DNA from: CAYLJJ01 sp964384025
GTDB taxonomy: Bacteria; Myxococcota_A; Bradymonadia; UBA7976; UBA1532
NCBI GenBank assembly: GCA_964384025.1
Contig: CAYLJJ010000020.1
Location: 8,696-72,695 of the forward strand
Direction of reading: 5' to 3'
Length of the DNA stretch: 64,000 nucleotides
The notes under the pieces were generated by a model. It did not search any database. It had not been told where the DNA came from and saw only the letters and a list, made by a program, of their open reading frames with translations. This document shows, one piece after another, positions 16,998-26,328 of the stretch. A program made the translations under genes and the position numbers. Each line of letters begins with the position of its first letter. Position 1 is the first letter of the stretch.

Positions 16998-18371
16998 ATG
17001 AAGATCCTGATCATCGGCGCAGGAGAGGTGGGCTATAAAATCGCGGGACGCCTCGTGGCCGAAGGTCACGATGTCACCATGCTGGAGCGGGCTCAGGAGG
17101 TGCTTCAGCGCGCTACAGATCACCTGGATATCCAGGGGCTTCGTGGACAGGGAGCGCGCCCGGATGTCTTAGATGAGGCGGGCATCGCCGAAGTGGATAT
17201 GTTGGTGGCGGCCACCAACAGCGATGAGGTCAACATCGTCGCCTGCCTTAACGCAGCCATCTTGGGCAAAGAGAAGATCATCAAGATCGCCCGCGTCCGC
17301 GATCCCAGCTACCTCGACCCTCGCATCTTTGATAGTGAGCGTGTCTCTATCGACTTGGCGATCAACCCGGAGCGGGTCACCGCTGATCAGCTCCTGGAGC
17401 TGCTGCCCTACCCAGGCACCACCGAGATGATCCACTTCGCGGATGGTCATGTTCGCATCGTGGGCTTGCGCATTAAGCCCACCAACCCTTTAGCGGGATT
17501 GCGCTTAGTGGATGTTCGTGATCGTTTTAAAGAACCACGCCCCCTCATCGCCGCGATTCATCGTGGCAGTGAGGTGATCATCCCTTGTGGCAGCGATGTG
17601 ATCCTCCCAGGTGATGAGATCTACCTCTCTGTCCTCACCAAAGAGCTGCCTCAGCTCCTCTCTGCCTTGGGCGTCAAGGTCAACGCCGTCAGTCGAGTGA
17701 TGATCGCTGGAGGCAGCAAGGTGGGGCGCTTCTTAGCAGAGGCGCTCAGCAAACAGGGTCTTAAGCCTAAGCTGGTTGAGCCTGATCTTAAGCTGGCGCA
17801 GTGGCTGGGTGATGAGCTGCCTGAGGCGGTGATCCTACATGGCAGTCCTACAGACGCTGAATTGCTGGAGCAAGAGAACGCGGGGGAGATGCAAGCCTTT
17901 ATCGCCTGTGGTCGTGATGAAGAGGCCAATGTGATGTCAGCGCTCCTAGCGATGCGCTTGGGCGCCAGTCGTGTCTTGGCGACCACCAACCGCGGGGACT
18001 ATCTCCCCCTGATGCGCTCCATCGGCATTGATGTCTGTATCAGCCCTCGTCAGGTAGCAGTAGACTCCATCCTACACTTCATCCGTCATGGCCGAGTTCT
18101 GGCCGCTCGTGCGCTGGGGGAGGAGTATGAGGCGGAGGCTCTGGAGTTTATTGTTCATGCTGAGAGCGAAGCTGTAGGGCGCCAGATCAAAGAGATGCGC
18201 ATTCCTTCTCGAGTGATGATCGTCTGTATCCAGCGTGGAGATGAGGTGATCATTCCTCGGGGAGAGACGAAAATTGAAGAGGGGGATCATGTCCTGGTGG
18301 TGGCTTGCCGAGCCTCAATCAGAAAGGTGGAGGCTCTGCTCGACCGCGCTTGTAGAGAGGGGCGAAAGTGA
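16998..18371 (+). CDS. trkA: Trk potassium uptake regulatory subunit TrkA
   Basis: A 457-residue cytoplasmic protein made of two RCK modules, as in classical TrkA (458 residues in E. coli). The first NAD-binding fold begins MKILIIGAGEVGYKIAGRL; the second begins at about residue 233 (VMIAGGSKVGRFLAEAL). Each is followed by a TrkA-C domain (about 140-220 and 365-450; for example PCGSDVILPGDEIYL and PRGETKIEEGDHVLV). TrkA binds NAD(H)/ATP and gates the TrkH channel. The gene overlaps trkH by four bases (GTGA), so the subunits are co-translated. Confidence 0.95.
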   Translation: MKILIIGAGEVGYKIAGRLVAEGHDVTMLERAQEVLQRATDHLDIQGLRGQGARPDVLDEAGIAEVDMLVAATNSDEVNIVACLNAAILGKEKIIKIARVRDPSYLDPRIFDSERVSIDLAINPERVTADQLLELLPYPGTTEMIHFADGHVRIVGLRIKPTNPLAGLRLVDVRDRFKEPRPLIAAIHRGSEVIIPCGSDVILPGDEIYLSVLTKELPQLLSALGVKVNAVSRVMIAGGSKVGRFLAEALSKQGLKPKLVEPDLKLAQWLGDELPEAVILHGSPTDAELLEQENAGEMQAFIACGRDEEANVMSALLAMRLGASRVLATTNRGDYLPLMRSIGIDVCISPRQVAVDSILHFIRHGRVLAARALGEEYEAEALEFIVHAESEAVGRQIKEMRIPSRVMIVCIQRGDEVIIPRGETKIEEGDHVLVVACRASIRKVEALLDRACREGRK

Positions 18372-19954
18372 AGCGCCCTCTGAGGCTGAGTTGGTTTCTG
18401 CGTTTCGCCCTCCTGGCCCAGCTCCTGGGGGTCCTCTGCTTGATCCTGGCCTTGGCGATGATCCCCCCCTGGCTCATCTCTCTCTGGGATCAAGCCCCTG
18501 ATCGTGCGGGGATCTCTGTCGCCCTGCTGATCACCCTGCTCCTCGGGGGCTCACTGGCGCTCTTAGGCCGCTATGGATCCAGGGGGGTCCAGATTGGACA
18601 CCGAGAGGGTTTCCTCATCGTAGCTCTGGGTTGGATAGCCGCAGGGCTCATCGGTGCGCTGCCCTATTGGCTCTATGCCCATCTCGCTGATGGGATCTGC
18701 CTCTTTGAAGATCCTCTGACGATTGGCCAGGAGTTTTGCTCCTGGACAAACTCCGCCTTTGAGTCGATCTCTGGCTTCAGCACCACGGGGGCCAGCATCA
18801 TCTCTGATGGTCTCTGGGGCTCCGCTGATGGCCTCACCTTGAGCGAGCCCACCCGCTTGGGTCTACCCCGGGGCATCCTGTTGTGGCGCTCTATGACTCA
18901 CTTCTTGGGGGGGATGGGGATCATCGTCTTGGGCGTCGCCATCCTGCCTCTCTTGGGGGTGGGTGGTATGCAGCTTCTCAAGGCGGAGGTCCCTGGACCG
19001 ACCACCGACAAGCTGGTCCCGCAGGTGGGAGAGACCGCCCGTTTGCTCTGGAAGGTCTACGCGCTTATCTCTGTAATCCTCTTCCTCCTCCTCTGGGCAG
19101 GAGGGATGAGCAGCTTTGAAGCGGTCTGCCACAGCATGGCGACGATGGCGACGGGGGGTTTTAGCACCCGCGCAGAGAGCGTTATGGGTTTTCACAGCGC
19201 CTACACCGAGTGGGTGATCACCCTCTTTATGTTTATCGCGGGGGTCAATTTCACCCTGCACTTCGCTGCCCTACAGGGCCGCTTCAGGGTCTACTTTAAG
19301 GATTTGGAATTTTGGATTTACTCGGGGATCGCGCTGCTCACCAGCGTGGTGGGTGCCTTAGCGCTCTACCGAGCGGGGCAGGGCTTCAGCTTCTCCGACT
19401 CTCTGCGTTGGTCTGCTTTTCAGATGATGTCGATCTGCAGCACTACAGGCTTCGCCAGCCATAACTTTGAGGAGTGGACCTATGCCCCTGCTGCCCTGCT
19501 GGCGGTGATCTCTCTGATGTTTGTCGGAGGCATGGCGGGCTCTACCGGAGGGGGTATTAAGGTGGTGCGCCATATCCTGATGGTCAAGATGTGGGTGCGT
19601 GAGCTGTTTTTGCTGGTTCACCCCAAGGCGAAGCGGGCGGTGACTCTGAACGATCGGGTGGTCTCTCCAGAGGTGATGCGCTCCACAGCCAGCTTTATGG
19701 CCGCCTTCTTTGCCCTCACGGTCTTAGGCACTGTCTACTTCATCATTGATGGACAGGACCTGCTCACCGCCTTCACATGCAGCATCTCCAGCATTGGCAA
19801 CATCGGCCCCGGTTTGGGAAAGATTGGTCCCTACGACAACTATGCTTGTTTGGGCACCTCGGCCAAGTGGTTTAGCATGGCCTTGATGGTCTTCGGTCGT
19901 CTGGAGATCTACACCCTTCTCGTGCTCTTAACCCCCTCTTTTTGGCGACGCTGA
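18368..19954 (+). CDS. trkH: Trk potassium transport membrane subunit TrkH
   Basis: A 528-residue membrane protein of the Trk/Ktr/HKT superfamily, with four membrane-pore-membrane repeats. The pore loops are visible as ISGFSTTGAS, MATGGFSTR, SICSTTGFAS and SSIGNIGPGLG, each holding the conserved filter Gly. It begins with GTG inside the trkA stop (GTGA overlap). The N-terminus is somewhat longer than E. coli TrkH. With TrkA it forms the potassium uptake system. It ends with FWRR and a short gap leads to the cation exchanger gene. Confidence 0.95.
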   Translation: MKRPLRLSWFLRFALLAQLLGVLCLILALAMIPPWLISLWDQAPDRAGISVALLITLLLGGSLALLGRYGSRGVQIGHREGFLIVALGWIAAGLIGALPYWLYAHLADGICLFEDPLTIGQEFCSWTNSAFESISGFSTTGASIISDGLWGSADGLTLSEPTRLGLPRGILLWRSMTHFLGGMGIIVLGVAILPLLGVGGMQLLKAEVPGPTTDKLVPQVGETARLLWKVYALISVILFLLLWAGGMSSFEAVCHSMATMATGGFSTRAESVMGFHSAYTEWVITLFMFIAGVNFTLHFAALQGRFRVYFKDLEFWIYSGIALLTSVVGALALYRAGQGFSFSDSLRWSAFQMMSICSTTGFASHNFEEWTYAPAALLAVISLMFVGGMAGSTGGGIKVVRHILMVKMWVRELFLLVHPKAKRAVTLNDRVVSPEVMRSTASFMAAFFALTVLGTVYFIIDGQDLLTAFTCSISSIGNIGPGLGKIGPYDNYACLGTSAKWFSMALMVFGRLEIYTLLVLLTPSFWRR

Positions 19955-19990
19955 GTTGCTCTATCACAACGACAAGTAGACAGGAACATT

Positions 19991-20968
19991 ATGTTTTTGG
20001 ACATCGCGATCATTATAGGTGCTACGATAGGCATCTATTTTTTCTCCGAGCTGCTCTCCAAAGGGAGCGACAGCATCGGCTCGCATTACAAGATCAACCC
20101 CAGCATTCGCGGCGCGACGCTGGATGCCGTAGCCAGTTCCTTTCCTGAGTTCTGCACGGTCATATTTGCGCTGGCTGCTGGCTCCTTCGAAGCAGGTGTA
20201 GGCACCATCGCCGGATCCGCTCTCTACAACATCCTGGTGATACCAGCGTTGAGCGTGTTTGTGGTTGGGAAGCTGAAGATTCAGAAGGAGGTGGTTCAGC
20301 GCGATGGCTTTCTATACTTGGCCGTCGTGGTCGGGTTGGTGCTCGCCATCTGGTTGGGTCCTGAGCAGGGAGGAGAGGGGATGCACCTCATCCCCATGTG
20401 GGTTGGGCTCCTCGCAATCAGCATCTATGCCGGGTATGTAGCGCTCCTGATCATTCAAGCTCGCCAACCGAAAGAGAACGACAAGAGGAGCAGCCCCAGG
20501 GAGGAAGAGTTTGTCGCCTGGAAGGTTTATTCATCGGTCATCATCGGCATGATCGGCATCGGCGCCGCGACTCACTTCCTGGTAGAGCACAGCATCGAGG
20601 TGTTCCGTCACTTTAACTTCTCTGAGGCGATCGCAGGAGTAACCATTTTGGCCGCCGCCACCTCTCTACCTGACACGCTGCTCTCGGTGTTCGCGGCCAA
20701 GCGTGGAGACGCTGATGGCGCCGTCTCCAACGCCCTGGGCTCCAACTCCTTTGATATTCTTATCTGTTTGGGCGCTCCGATTTTGGTGACCGGAGGCATC
20801 GCGGTCAACTGGGCGACGAGCTGGCCCACGCTGATCATCCTGCTCATATCCACAGTGATCAGCGTCTTCTTCCTCCTCACGGATTTGACCTTAAGCCGTC
20901 GCGAGGGTGGCTTTTTATTCCTGCTCTATCTGGTCTTCATGGCCCTGGTATTTGCTCGAATCATCTAA
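19991..20968 (+). CDS. CaCA-family sodium/calcium exchanger-like membrane protein
   Basis: A 325-residue protein with about ten hydrophobic segments and two inverted alpha repeats: GATLDAVASSFPEFCTVIFA with GSALYNILVIP (about 35-90), and GVTILAAATSLPDTLLSVFA with GSNSFDILICLGAP (about 217-262). These are the ion-binding regions of YrbG-like calcium/cation antiporters. The first repeat has AVASSFPE in place of the usual GTSLPE, so ion preference may differ. It lies 36 bases after trkH on the same strand and may be co-transcribed with the potassium system. Ion specificity is inferred only. Confidence 0.88.
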   Translation: MFLDIAIIIGATIGIYFFSELLSKGSDSIGSHYKINPSIRGATLDAVASSFPEFCTVIFALAAGSFEAGVGTIAGSALYNILVIPALSVFVVGKLKIQKEVVQRDGFLYLAVVVGLVLAIWLGPEQGGEGMHLIPMWVGLLAISIYAGYVALLIIQARQPKENDKRSSPREEEFVAWKVYSSVIIGMIGIGAATHFLVEHSIEVFRHFNFSEAIAGVTILAAATSLPDTLLSVFAAKRGDADGAVSNALGSNSFDILICLGAPILVTGGIAVNWATSWPTLIILLISTVISVFFLLTDLTLSRREGGFLFLLYLVFMALVFARII

Positions 20969-21135
20969 GGCTCAATATACGTTTTGGAGTCTTATGTTCT
21001 CGGTTGAGCCGTTAAGGCTCTTTGCGCCGAGCTTCGCCAGCCCTGTTTTCCAGCGATGGCGGTCGATAGTGGAGGCTCGCCGAACTCCAAATCCTTCTTC
21101 GGTGGGTGATATCTGACTCAGCCGGAATATTGAGC

Positions 21136-22167
21136 CTAGCGCAAATCTGGGGTGTTCGCTCGCCAGACTGGCTGAACCCACACCCTTCGCCCCGCTTGAT
21201 CCGTCACCCGTGCACGAACATAGCTCCCCTTCGATAGCTTAGAGAGCGGATAGCGCGCCGAATGATCGCGGTGGCTTGAAAGCAAACGTCCTCCGCGACC
21301 GATAAACTCGATCAGCGGCTCTTTTATCTCAGCCGCTACCTCTACGAGGAGCGCTGTGCCGTCGGCGCTGAGCCCCTCCATGTGCAGGAGCGGTCCGTTT
21401 GAGGCATAGAAGCGACCTGTGCTGAGCGCCGCCTGAATCGAAGCCCGGTTTCGATTCGCTCGCACCATCACAAAGCCACGATCCCCTGTATAAGCTAACT
21501 TTCCTCGTGCGCGAATCGCCGCCGCGTCGCTGTAGTGATGAGCATCATCTGTGGCTGTAGCGTAGATCCGCGCTCCCGTCGTGAGCGCCTCATCCCACAA
21601 GGTCTCCGTTGAAGGGTGGAGCGGTGGCGCTCCTGCGTTGTTAGAGTCCACCGCCTCGTTGGCGACCTCCAGTAGCCGCGCCCCGCGCTGGGCGAGCTGG
21701 GCGACGAGGGGGCCGTCAGCGGCGTAGTAGAAGTTTGGGTGGTTGATCTGCATGACACCGCCCCGCGCAACCCCCCAGCGGATCGCCGCAGCGTAGTGAT
21801 CTAAGCGGATAAGGGTCGTTGACGAGAAGCCACGAACGCGATGGCTCTGCTGCGCTTCTACCAGGAGCGCGTTGGTATGGAGGAGGCAGGGTAATTTCTC
21901 AAGCAGAGCGGGCCGGCAATCCTCCAGGTTCTGCGTCAACTCCACACCTGGGAATACCAGCAGCCCCGAGGGCGCCTCTTGCGCTACGGTCACGATATTG
22001 TGGTCGGTCAAAACCAGGAAGTCATAACCACGATCAGCGTAGAACTGAGTCACCTCGGCGATGGGTGTTTGGCTGTCACCAGAATGGGCGGTATGAGCGT
22101 GGAGTTGCCCTTTAAGATAGCCCTGTGGAGTGAAGAGCCCCAGGAGCAGGAGCGCTGTGATATTCAT
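21136..22167 (-). CDS. Exported PHP-domain phosphoesterase
   Basis: A 343-residue protein beginning with a short hydrophobic stretch (MNITALLLLGLFTPQGYLKG) and immediately a PHP domain: QLHAHTAHSGDS supplies the HxH metal site, and YDFLVLTDHN and VFPGVELT supply further ligands; TDDAHHYSD near residue 240 is the late metal motif. PHP proteins are di- or trinuclear metal phosphoesterases. The C-terminal ~90 residues look like a beta domain (FYASNGPLLHMEG, LIEFIGRGGRLLSSH), as often found in secreted CehA/McbA-type PHP hydrolases. I chose the ATG at 22167; the open frame runs 31 codons further up without a signal-like start. The substrate is unknown. Confidence 0.85.
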   Translation of the reverse strand: MNITALLLLGLFTPQGYLKGQLHAHTAHSGDSQTPIAEVTQFYADRGYDFLVLTDHNIVTVAQEAPSGLLVFPGVELTQNLEDCRPALLEKLPCLLHTNALLVEAQQSHRVRGFSSTTLIRLDHYAAAIRWGVARGGVMQINHPNFYYAADGPLVAQLAQRGARLLEVANEAVDSNNAGAPPLHPSTETLWDEALTTGARIYATATDDAHHYSDAAAIRARGKLAYTGDRGFVMVRANRNRASIQAALSTGRFYASNGPLLHMEGLSADGTALLVEVAAEIKEPLIEFIGRGGRLLSSHRDHSARYPLSKLSKGSYVRARVTDQAGRRVWVQPVWRANTPDLR

Positions 22168-22354
22168 CTCTCGTCCATTTTGCAATCGTGCCCGAATGAG
22201 CGAATTTTTGGGATAGCTTCTAGGATTGAGCGCCGCCTCTCCTCTGGGCGCCACATACATGGCGAGAGCCTATGGTGCTGTCGGATCGGCACCTATCGCC
22301 TTCGAGTCTGCTGATCCCTCCCGCTGGCACCTAGCCAGCCTGACCAGGGGGCAG

Positions 22355-25045
22355 CTACCCAACATCCAGGGAAAACATCGAGGCGATGAGCTTGGAAAGC
22401 TTGTTCCGGTTCACCGGCTTGGAGAGATAGTCGTTCATGCCCGCTTCGAAGCATTGGTCCTGGGCTTCTTTAAGCGCGTTGGCGGTCATAGCGATGATCG
22501 GGGTGCGGCCCAGATCACCCCCGAGCTTGCGAATGGCGCGGGTGGCTTGGAGCCCATCCATCTCCGGCATCTGCATATCCATGAACAGCAGGTCGTAGGG
22601 GATTCTTTTCAGCGCCTCCAGAGCCTCGTGACCATTGGCCGCAACATCGACGCGATGGCCGAGCTTCTCGAGCAGCCCTTTGGCGACCTGTTGGTTGACG
22701 ATGTTATCTTCGGCCACGAGGATGCGGAGCGAGGAGGCAACCTTCGCCTCAGCCTTAGCTTTGACATATCGTCGTTCGTTGGATACTTGCCGCAGGCCCA
22801 AGCTCATAACCAATGCATCAAACAACTCCGAATGCCTGACCGGTTTGGCCAGCAGGCGATAGGCCAGGATAGCGGCTTCTTCTCGAAGATCTTCGGAGAG
22901 GACGACCGAGGAGGACAACACCATGGGTGTCTTCCGGTAGGCTTCCAGAGTTCGGATCTCGCGCATAAAATCGATACCGTTCCCCTTCGGCATTTGAAAA
23001 TCGGTTAAAATAAAGTCATAAGGCTGCCCCTCGGTCGCCGCTTGGCGCGCCATATCCACCGCTTTGTGGGGTTCAGAAGCGGTGTCAGACGCCAGACTCC
23101 AATAGCTCAGGGTCCGCTGGAAAATCTCACAATTGACTGAATTATCGTCGAGGATCAAAACCCGCAGGCGTTTGAACTCCTCGACGAAGGCTTCCGGGTC
23201 GAAACATCTTTTGCGTCGCTCGATGGGAAGATCGACCTCGAACCAGAATGTGCTGCCTGTGCTGGGTTCACTGTCGACACCGATTTCACCCTCCATGGCT
23301 TCGACCAGCTGCTTGCAGATGGCCAAGCCCAAGCCGGTACCGCCGAACTTGCGCGCCGTGGAGGTATCGACCTGGGTAAAGCTCTGAAACAGCTCGGCAC
23401 GATGTTCCTCGTCGATGCCGATACCCGTATCGCGAATCTCGAAACGCAACTTAACGGCGCGTAAGGTTTTGCTGCGTGGCTTGACCTCGATAAACACGCC
23501 GCCTTCATGCGTGAATTTGATGGCATTTCCGGCCAAGTTCATCAGGATCTGGCGCAAGCGCCCGGAATCACCCAGCACCCGAATTTGCAGTTCGGGCGGC
23601 ATGATATAGTTGATGTCCAGCCCAGCACCATGAGCCTTGGGCGCCAGGATTTCGATCACCCCCTCAATCAGGGCAGAAAGCGTGAAGGGACTGGACTCCA
23701 GTTTCATCTTCCCGGCTTCTAGCTTCGAGAAGTCGAGAATGTCATTGATGATTAATAATAGGGACTCGCCAGAAAAACGTATGGTTTCAGCAAAATGCCG
23801 CTGTTCATCGTTCAAATCGGTATCGAGGAGCAGTCCAGTCATACCGATAACGCCATTCATCGGCGTACGTATTTCATGGCTCATAGTAGCCAGGAATTCA
23901 GATTTGGCAATACTGGCTTTTTCAGCGACTTCCTTAGCTAGGCTAAGTTCTGCTTCCATTCGCTTTCTTTTGGTAATATCAGTGCGGATAGATACATATT
24001 GAAACGGATTGTTTTGGTCATCCAGAAACGGGACGATCGTTGATTCGACCCAATAGGAACTATTGTCCTTAGCCCTGTTTTTTAACTCACCGTGCCAGAC
24101 TTTACCGTTGACGATTTTTAGCCAGATTTCCTTAAACAGAGAGTCTGGATGTTCATCCGATTTGATGATCCGGTGGTTCTGACCAATCAGTTCTTCTGGA
24201 GCATATTGGCTACTCTCGCAGAATTTATCGTTGACATAGGTGATGTTTCCATGGATATCAGCGATGCTGATGATGGCATGTTGATCCATGGCGAACTTTT
24301 GAAAGTTTACCTGCTTCAGCGCGTCGCGCAGGGCCTTGATAAGCTCGGCTGTCTTTATCGACATGTTGTTGAAAGCCGCAGCTGTTTGCGCGATTTCATC
24401 CCTGCCCGTCTCGGCAATCTGAAACCCTATTTCCCCTTCGGCGATGCGATGTGCACCATTCTGCAGAGCGACCAGCCGCCCGACCAGAAAAGCCCCCAAT
24501 AGGAAAGACACAATAGCGGAGAACAGAATCTCCCCTGCACCGATCAGTATGACCTTCAACTGGATATCGGTAATCGTCGATCCAAGAAGTTCGGTTGACA
24601 GGCCCACCTCGACCCGGCCGAACACTTCACCATCCTCCTCGATGATGGCGAAGGTGTCGAAAATACCATCGTTGACAAGGCTTAGGCTGGTGTCAGCATC
24701 GAACGGGCGGCTCAGAAGTGTGGGATCGTGCGCCCCTTCTGCCAGCACATCGTCAGAATCACGAACTCGCGCATACAAGAGGTCTTTATTCTCCATAACC
24801 TCATTGACGAAGCTTTCCAGCGATGCAATATCAGTAGCGAGCACTGCGTTTGCTGTTGTGGTTGCGAAAAGCTGGGTCGTAATCTGAGCCCTTTTAAAGA
24901 ACTGCTCCTCCAGATTGTTCTGCATCACCCCGACCACGATGAAAGCAAACATGATGTTAAACAGACCTTCGACGCTGGCGATAAAAATGATCGCCTTCCA
25001 GCGGAAGGACAGCCGACCAAAATGACTCCTGACGATATCGATCAT
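22355..25045 (-). CDS. Hybrid sensor histidine kinase with two receiver domains
   Basis: An 896-residue membrane sensor. Order: membrane helix (about 17-40), periplasmic sensor (about 42-160), second helix (about 163-190), HAMP linker, PAS domain (about 245-360, ending in the PAC-like VSIRTDITKRKRMEAE), HisKA with phospho-acceptor His390 in SHEIRTPMNG, HATPase (NLAGNAIKF at ~503; DTGIGI; GGTGLGLAIC), receiver 1 with Asp682 (LTDFQMP) and receiver 2 with Asp823 (FMDMQMP). There is no Hpt domain, so a separate one is expected. It starts 21 bases after a PhnD-type binding protein, which probably supplies the ligand to its periplasmic domain. Codon use and the adjoining gene resemble those of gammaproteobacterial sensors, so transfer is possible. 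Confidence 0.95.
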   Translation of the reverse strand: MIDIVRSHFGRLSFRWKAIIFIASVEGLFNIMFAFIVVGVMQNNLEEQFFKRAQITTQLFATTTANAVLATDIASLESFVNEVMENKDLLYARVRDSDDVLAEGAHDPTLLSRPFDADTSLSLVNDGIFDTFAIIEEDGEVFGRVEVGLSTELLGSTITDIQLKVILIGAGEILFSAIVSFLLGAFLVGRLVALQNGAHRIAEGEIGFQIAETGRDEIAQTAAAFNNMSIKTAELIKALRDALKQVNFQKFAMDQHAIISIADIHGNITYVNDKFCESSQYAPEELIGQNHRIIKSDEHPDSLFKEIWLKIVNGKVWHGELKNRAKDNSSYWVESTIVPFLDDQNNPFQYVSIRTDITKRKRMEAELSLAKEVAEKASIAKSEFLATMSHEIRTPMNGVIGMTGLLLDTDLNDEQRHFAETIRFSGESLLLIINDILDFSKLEAGKMKLESSPFTLSALIEGVIEILAPKAHGAGLDINYIMPPELQIRVLGDSGRLRQILMNLAGNAIKFTHEGGVFIEVKPRSKTLRAVKLRFEIRDTGIGIDEEHRAELFQSFTQVDTSTARKFGGTGLGLAICKQLVEAMEGEIGVDSEPSTGSTFWFEVDLPIERRKRCFDPEAFVEEFKRLRVLILDDNSVNCEIFQRTLSYWSLASDTASEPHKAVDMARQAATEGQPYDFILTDFQMPKGNGIDFMREIRTLEAYRKTPMVLSSSVVLSEDLREEAAILAYRLLAKPVRHSELFDALVMSLGLRQVSNERRYVKAKAEAKVASSLRILVAEDNIVNQQVAKGLLEKLGHRVDVAANGHEALEALKRIPYDLLFMDMQMPEMDGLQATRAIRKLGGDLGRTPIIAMTANALKEAQDQCFEAGMNDYLSKPVNRNKLSKLIASMFSLDVG

Positions 25046-25066
25046 AGGCAGCCTTTCGTCAAAGTA

Positions 25067-25885
25067 TCATTTGGGAAGTTTGGTAAAACCCAGCGCGCGC
25101 ACATCATCCCAATCCTTGTCCACCGCAGCTTCCAGGCCCTTCTTGAAACCAACCGCTTCCAGTAACTCGCGACCTACGGGATCTCTGAACATTCCGGTAA
25201 AGGCAACCTGGAGCGCGGCCACAACATTCTTGGGAACCCGAGGATGAGCCGCAAAGGCATGGGGGGTGTGGCCTCTCGTAGTCCATAATACCCGCAGCTG
25301 TTTGCGGATTTTCGGAGTGACTGTCCCCAAGGTGCGCTGGATACCACCGCCGGCCGGATAGAGACCCTTGGCGACACCATAATAGACGGAATCGTGGCTG
25401 CCCACATATTTCGCCCTAAAGTCTATACCCTGAGCGGACAAGGAGCCTCGCGGAAGGACGCTGGCGGCAAATGCCGCAGGTGCCGGGAAGGCAAGCGTGC
25501 GGCCAGCCAGTTCTTTCAGGCCCTCTATCTTGGCGTCCTTGCGAACCACCACAATCCCTTTGATTTGCTTTCCCTTTTGCTTCGCGAGCGCTCGGTACCC
25601 CGGATTAACCGCGAATATTGTGTAATGAACAGGGTTCATGTAAGCGAAATCGTAACCCCCAGCCCGAACTCGTTTCTCAAAAATGGGAATCTTTGGGGCT
25701 GTGCGAAACTTCAAATTATAGCCGGACTTTTCACCGACATACCGCAGAATCGGCCCCCATTTCTTAAGCAGCACTTTGGCGGATTGCTGAGGAACGAAAC
25801 CAAATGTGTAACTCGGCTCTTCCGACCAGGCGGGTGTCGTTTGAAAAATCGTGACCGCTATGAGGAATAAAACGATCCCTTTCAT
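25067..25885 (-). CDS. PhnD-type periplasmic phosphate/phosphonate-like binding protein
   Basis: A 272-residue protein with signal peptide MKGIVLFLIAVTIFQTTPAWS; the ATG is preceded by AAGGAG nine bases upstream. The mature part has the PhnD/ABC-transporter periplasmic-binding layout: YTFGFVPQQSAKVLLKKWGP, KIPIFEKRVRAGGYDFAYMNP, GRTLAFPAPAAFAASV, and GSHDSVYYGVAKG. No transporter permease or ATPase is near. The next gene is a hybrid histidine kinase with a periplasmic domain, and this pairing is a known way to sense oxyanions or other small ligands. The true ligand is not clear from the sequence. Confidence 0.9.
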   Translation of the reverse strand: MKGIVLFLIAVTIFQTTPAWSEEPSYTFGFVPQQSAKVLLKKWGPILRYVGEKSGYNLKFRTAPKIPIFEKRVRAGGYDFAYMNPVHYTIFAVNPGYRALAKQKGKQIKGIVVVRKDAKIEGLKELAGRTLAFPAPAAFAASVLPRGSLSAQGIDFRAKYVGSHDSVYYGVAKGLYPAGGGIQRTLGTVTPKIRKQLRVLWTTRGHTPHAFAAHPRVPKNVVAALQVAFTGMFRDPVGRELLEAVGFKKGLEAAVDKDWDDVRALGFTKLPK

Positions 25886-25963
25886 AAATAAAGGCTCCTT
25901 GTTCCTTGATGGATAGATAGGCAGGAAAAAACCTGCGTTTGTGAGTTTTGCAACCATCGCCAA

Positions 25964-25987
25964 ATTATATTTTTTGACATTGGTCAA
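25964..25987 (-). promoter_or_regulatory. Probable promoter/operator of the binding protein-kinase pair
   Basis: On the minus strand a perfect -10-like TATAAT lies at 25969-25964. Just upstream is a palindrome, TTGACATTGGTCAA as read on the plus strand (25974-25987), with 5-base arms and a 4-base centre. The -35-like TTGACC inside it is only 12 bases from the -10 box, too close for a standard promoter, so the palindrome may be an operator instead. A small hairpin GCAGG-AAAAAA-CCTGC lies downstream in the leader at 25921-25936. The leader is 78 bases or more long. Confidence 0.35.
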
Positions 25988-26063
25988 TTTCTCATCCGAT
26001 TTTGGCAGGTCCTGTGCGCTTTCGCAATTCCGTTTTGCTCACCCGCTCCGTTTCCGCCAATCC

Positions 26064-26297
26064 TTAGCAATACCAATTGCCTAAAGTATCTAGAGCCTCC
26101 AGCTTACTGCAGCTCTGGCTGCTGAGATGTTCTTTAGAGAAGCTCCTCGCGAGCTGTTCGTCTGTCTCGATCTTGAGATCGATCAAAGCTCCTTCAGGCA
26201 GAGCATAGCGCCCCCGATTCTGCTTCCAAGTTTTGCGTCTTTGTTGTCGATCAGCGACCTCCTCAGCGAGAAGATGGAGAGCTGCCGGGTAGGTGAA
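26064..26297 (-). pseudogene. Startless coding remnant (77 codons)
   Basis: One minus-strand frame is open for 77 codons after an in-frame TGA and reads like real protein: FTYPAALHLLAEEVADRQQ, then KTWKQNRGRYALPEG, then LIDLKIETDEQLARSFSK, ending in GNWYC and TAA. Its codons resemble host genes. There is no ATG or GTG near its beginning and no Shine-Dalgarno. It is best read as the 3' end of a gene truncated at the edge of the binding-protein/kinase block, which would fit an insertion breakpoint. I do not recognise the parent. Confidence 0.35.
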
Positions 26298-26328
26298 TCA
26301 AGGTGCCGTGCTGTTCACATCGCTCTAA

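Larger units (their letters stand above)
25886..26328. other. Gap with only regulatory DNA and a gene remnant
   Basis: This 443-base stretch has no intact gene. The left part is an A/T-rich leader of the binding-protein gene (see 25964-25987). The right part holds a coding-looking but startless frame (see 26064-26297). Nothing else could be supported. Confidence 0.6.

Noticed and set aside
22226..23008. Long plus-strand open frame (260 codons)
   Set aside because: It lies opposite the histidine kinase gene, whose domains are unmistakable; the antisense frame has no family motif and no ribosome binding site.
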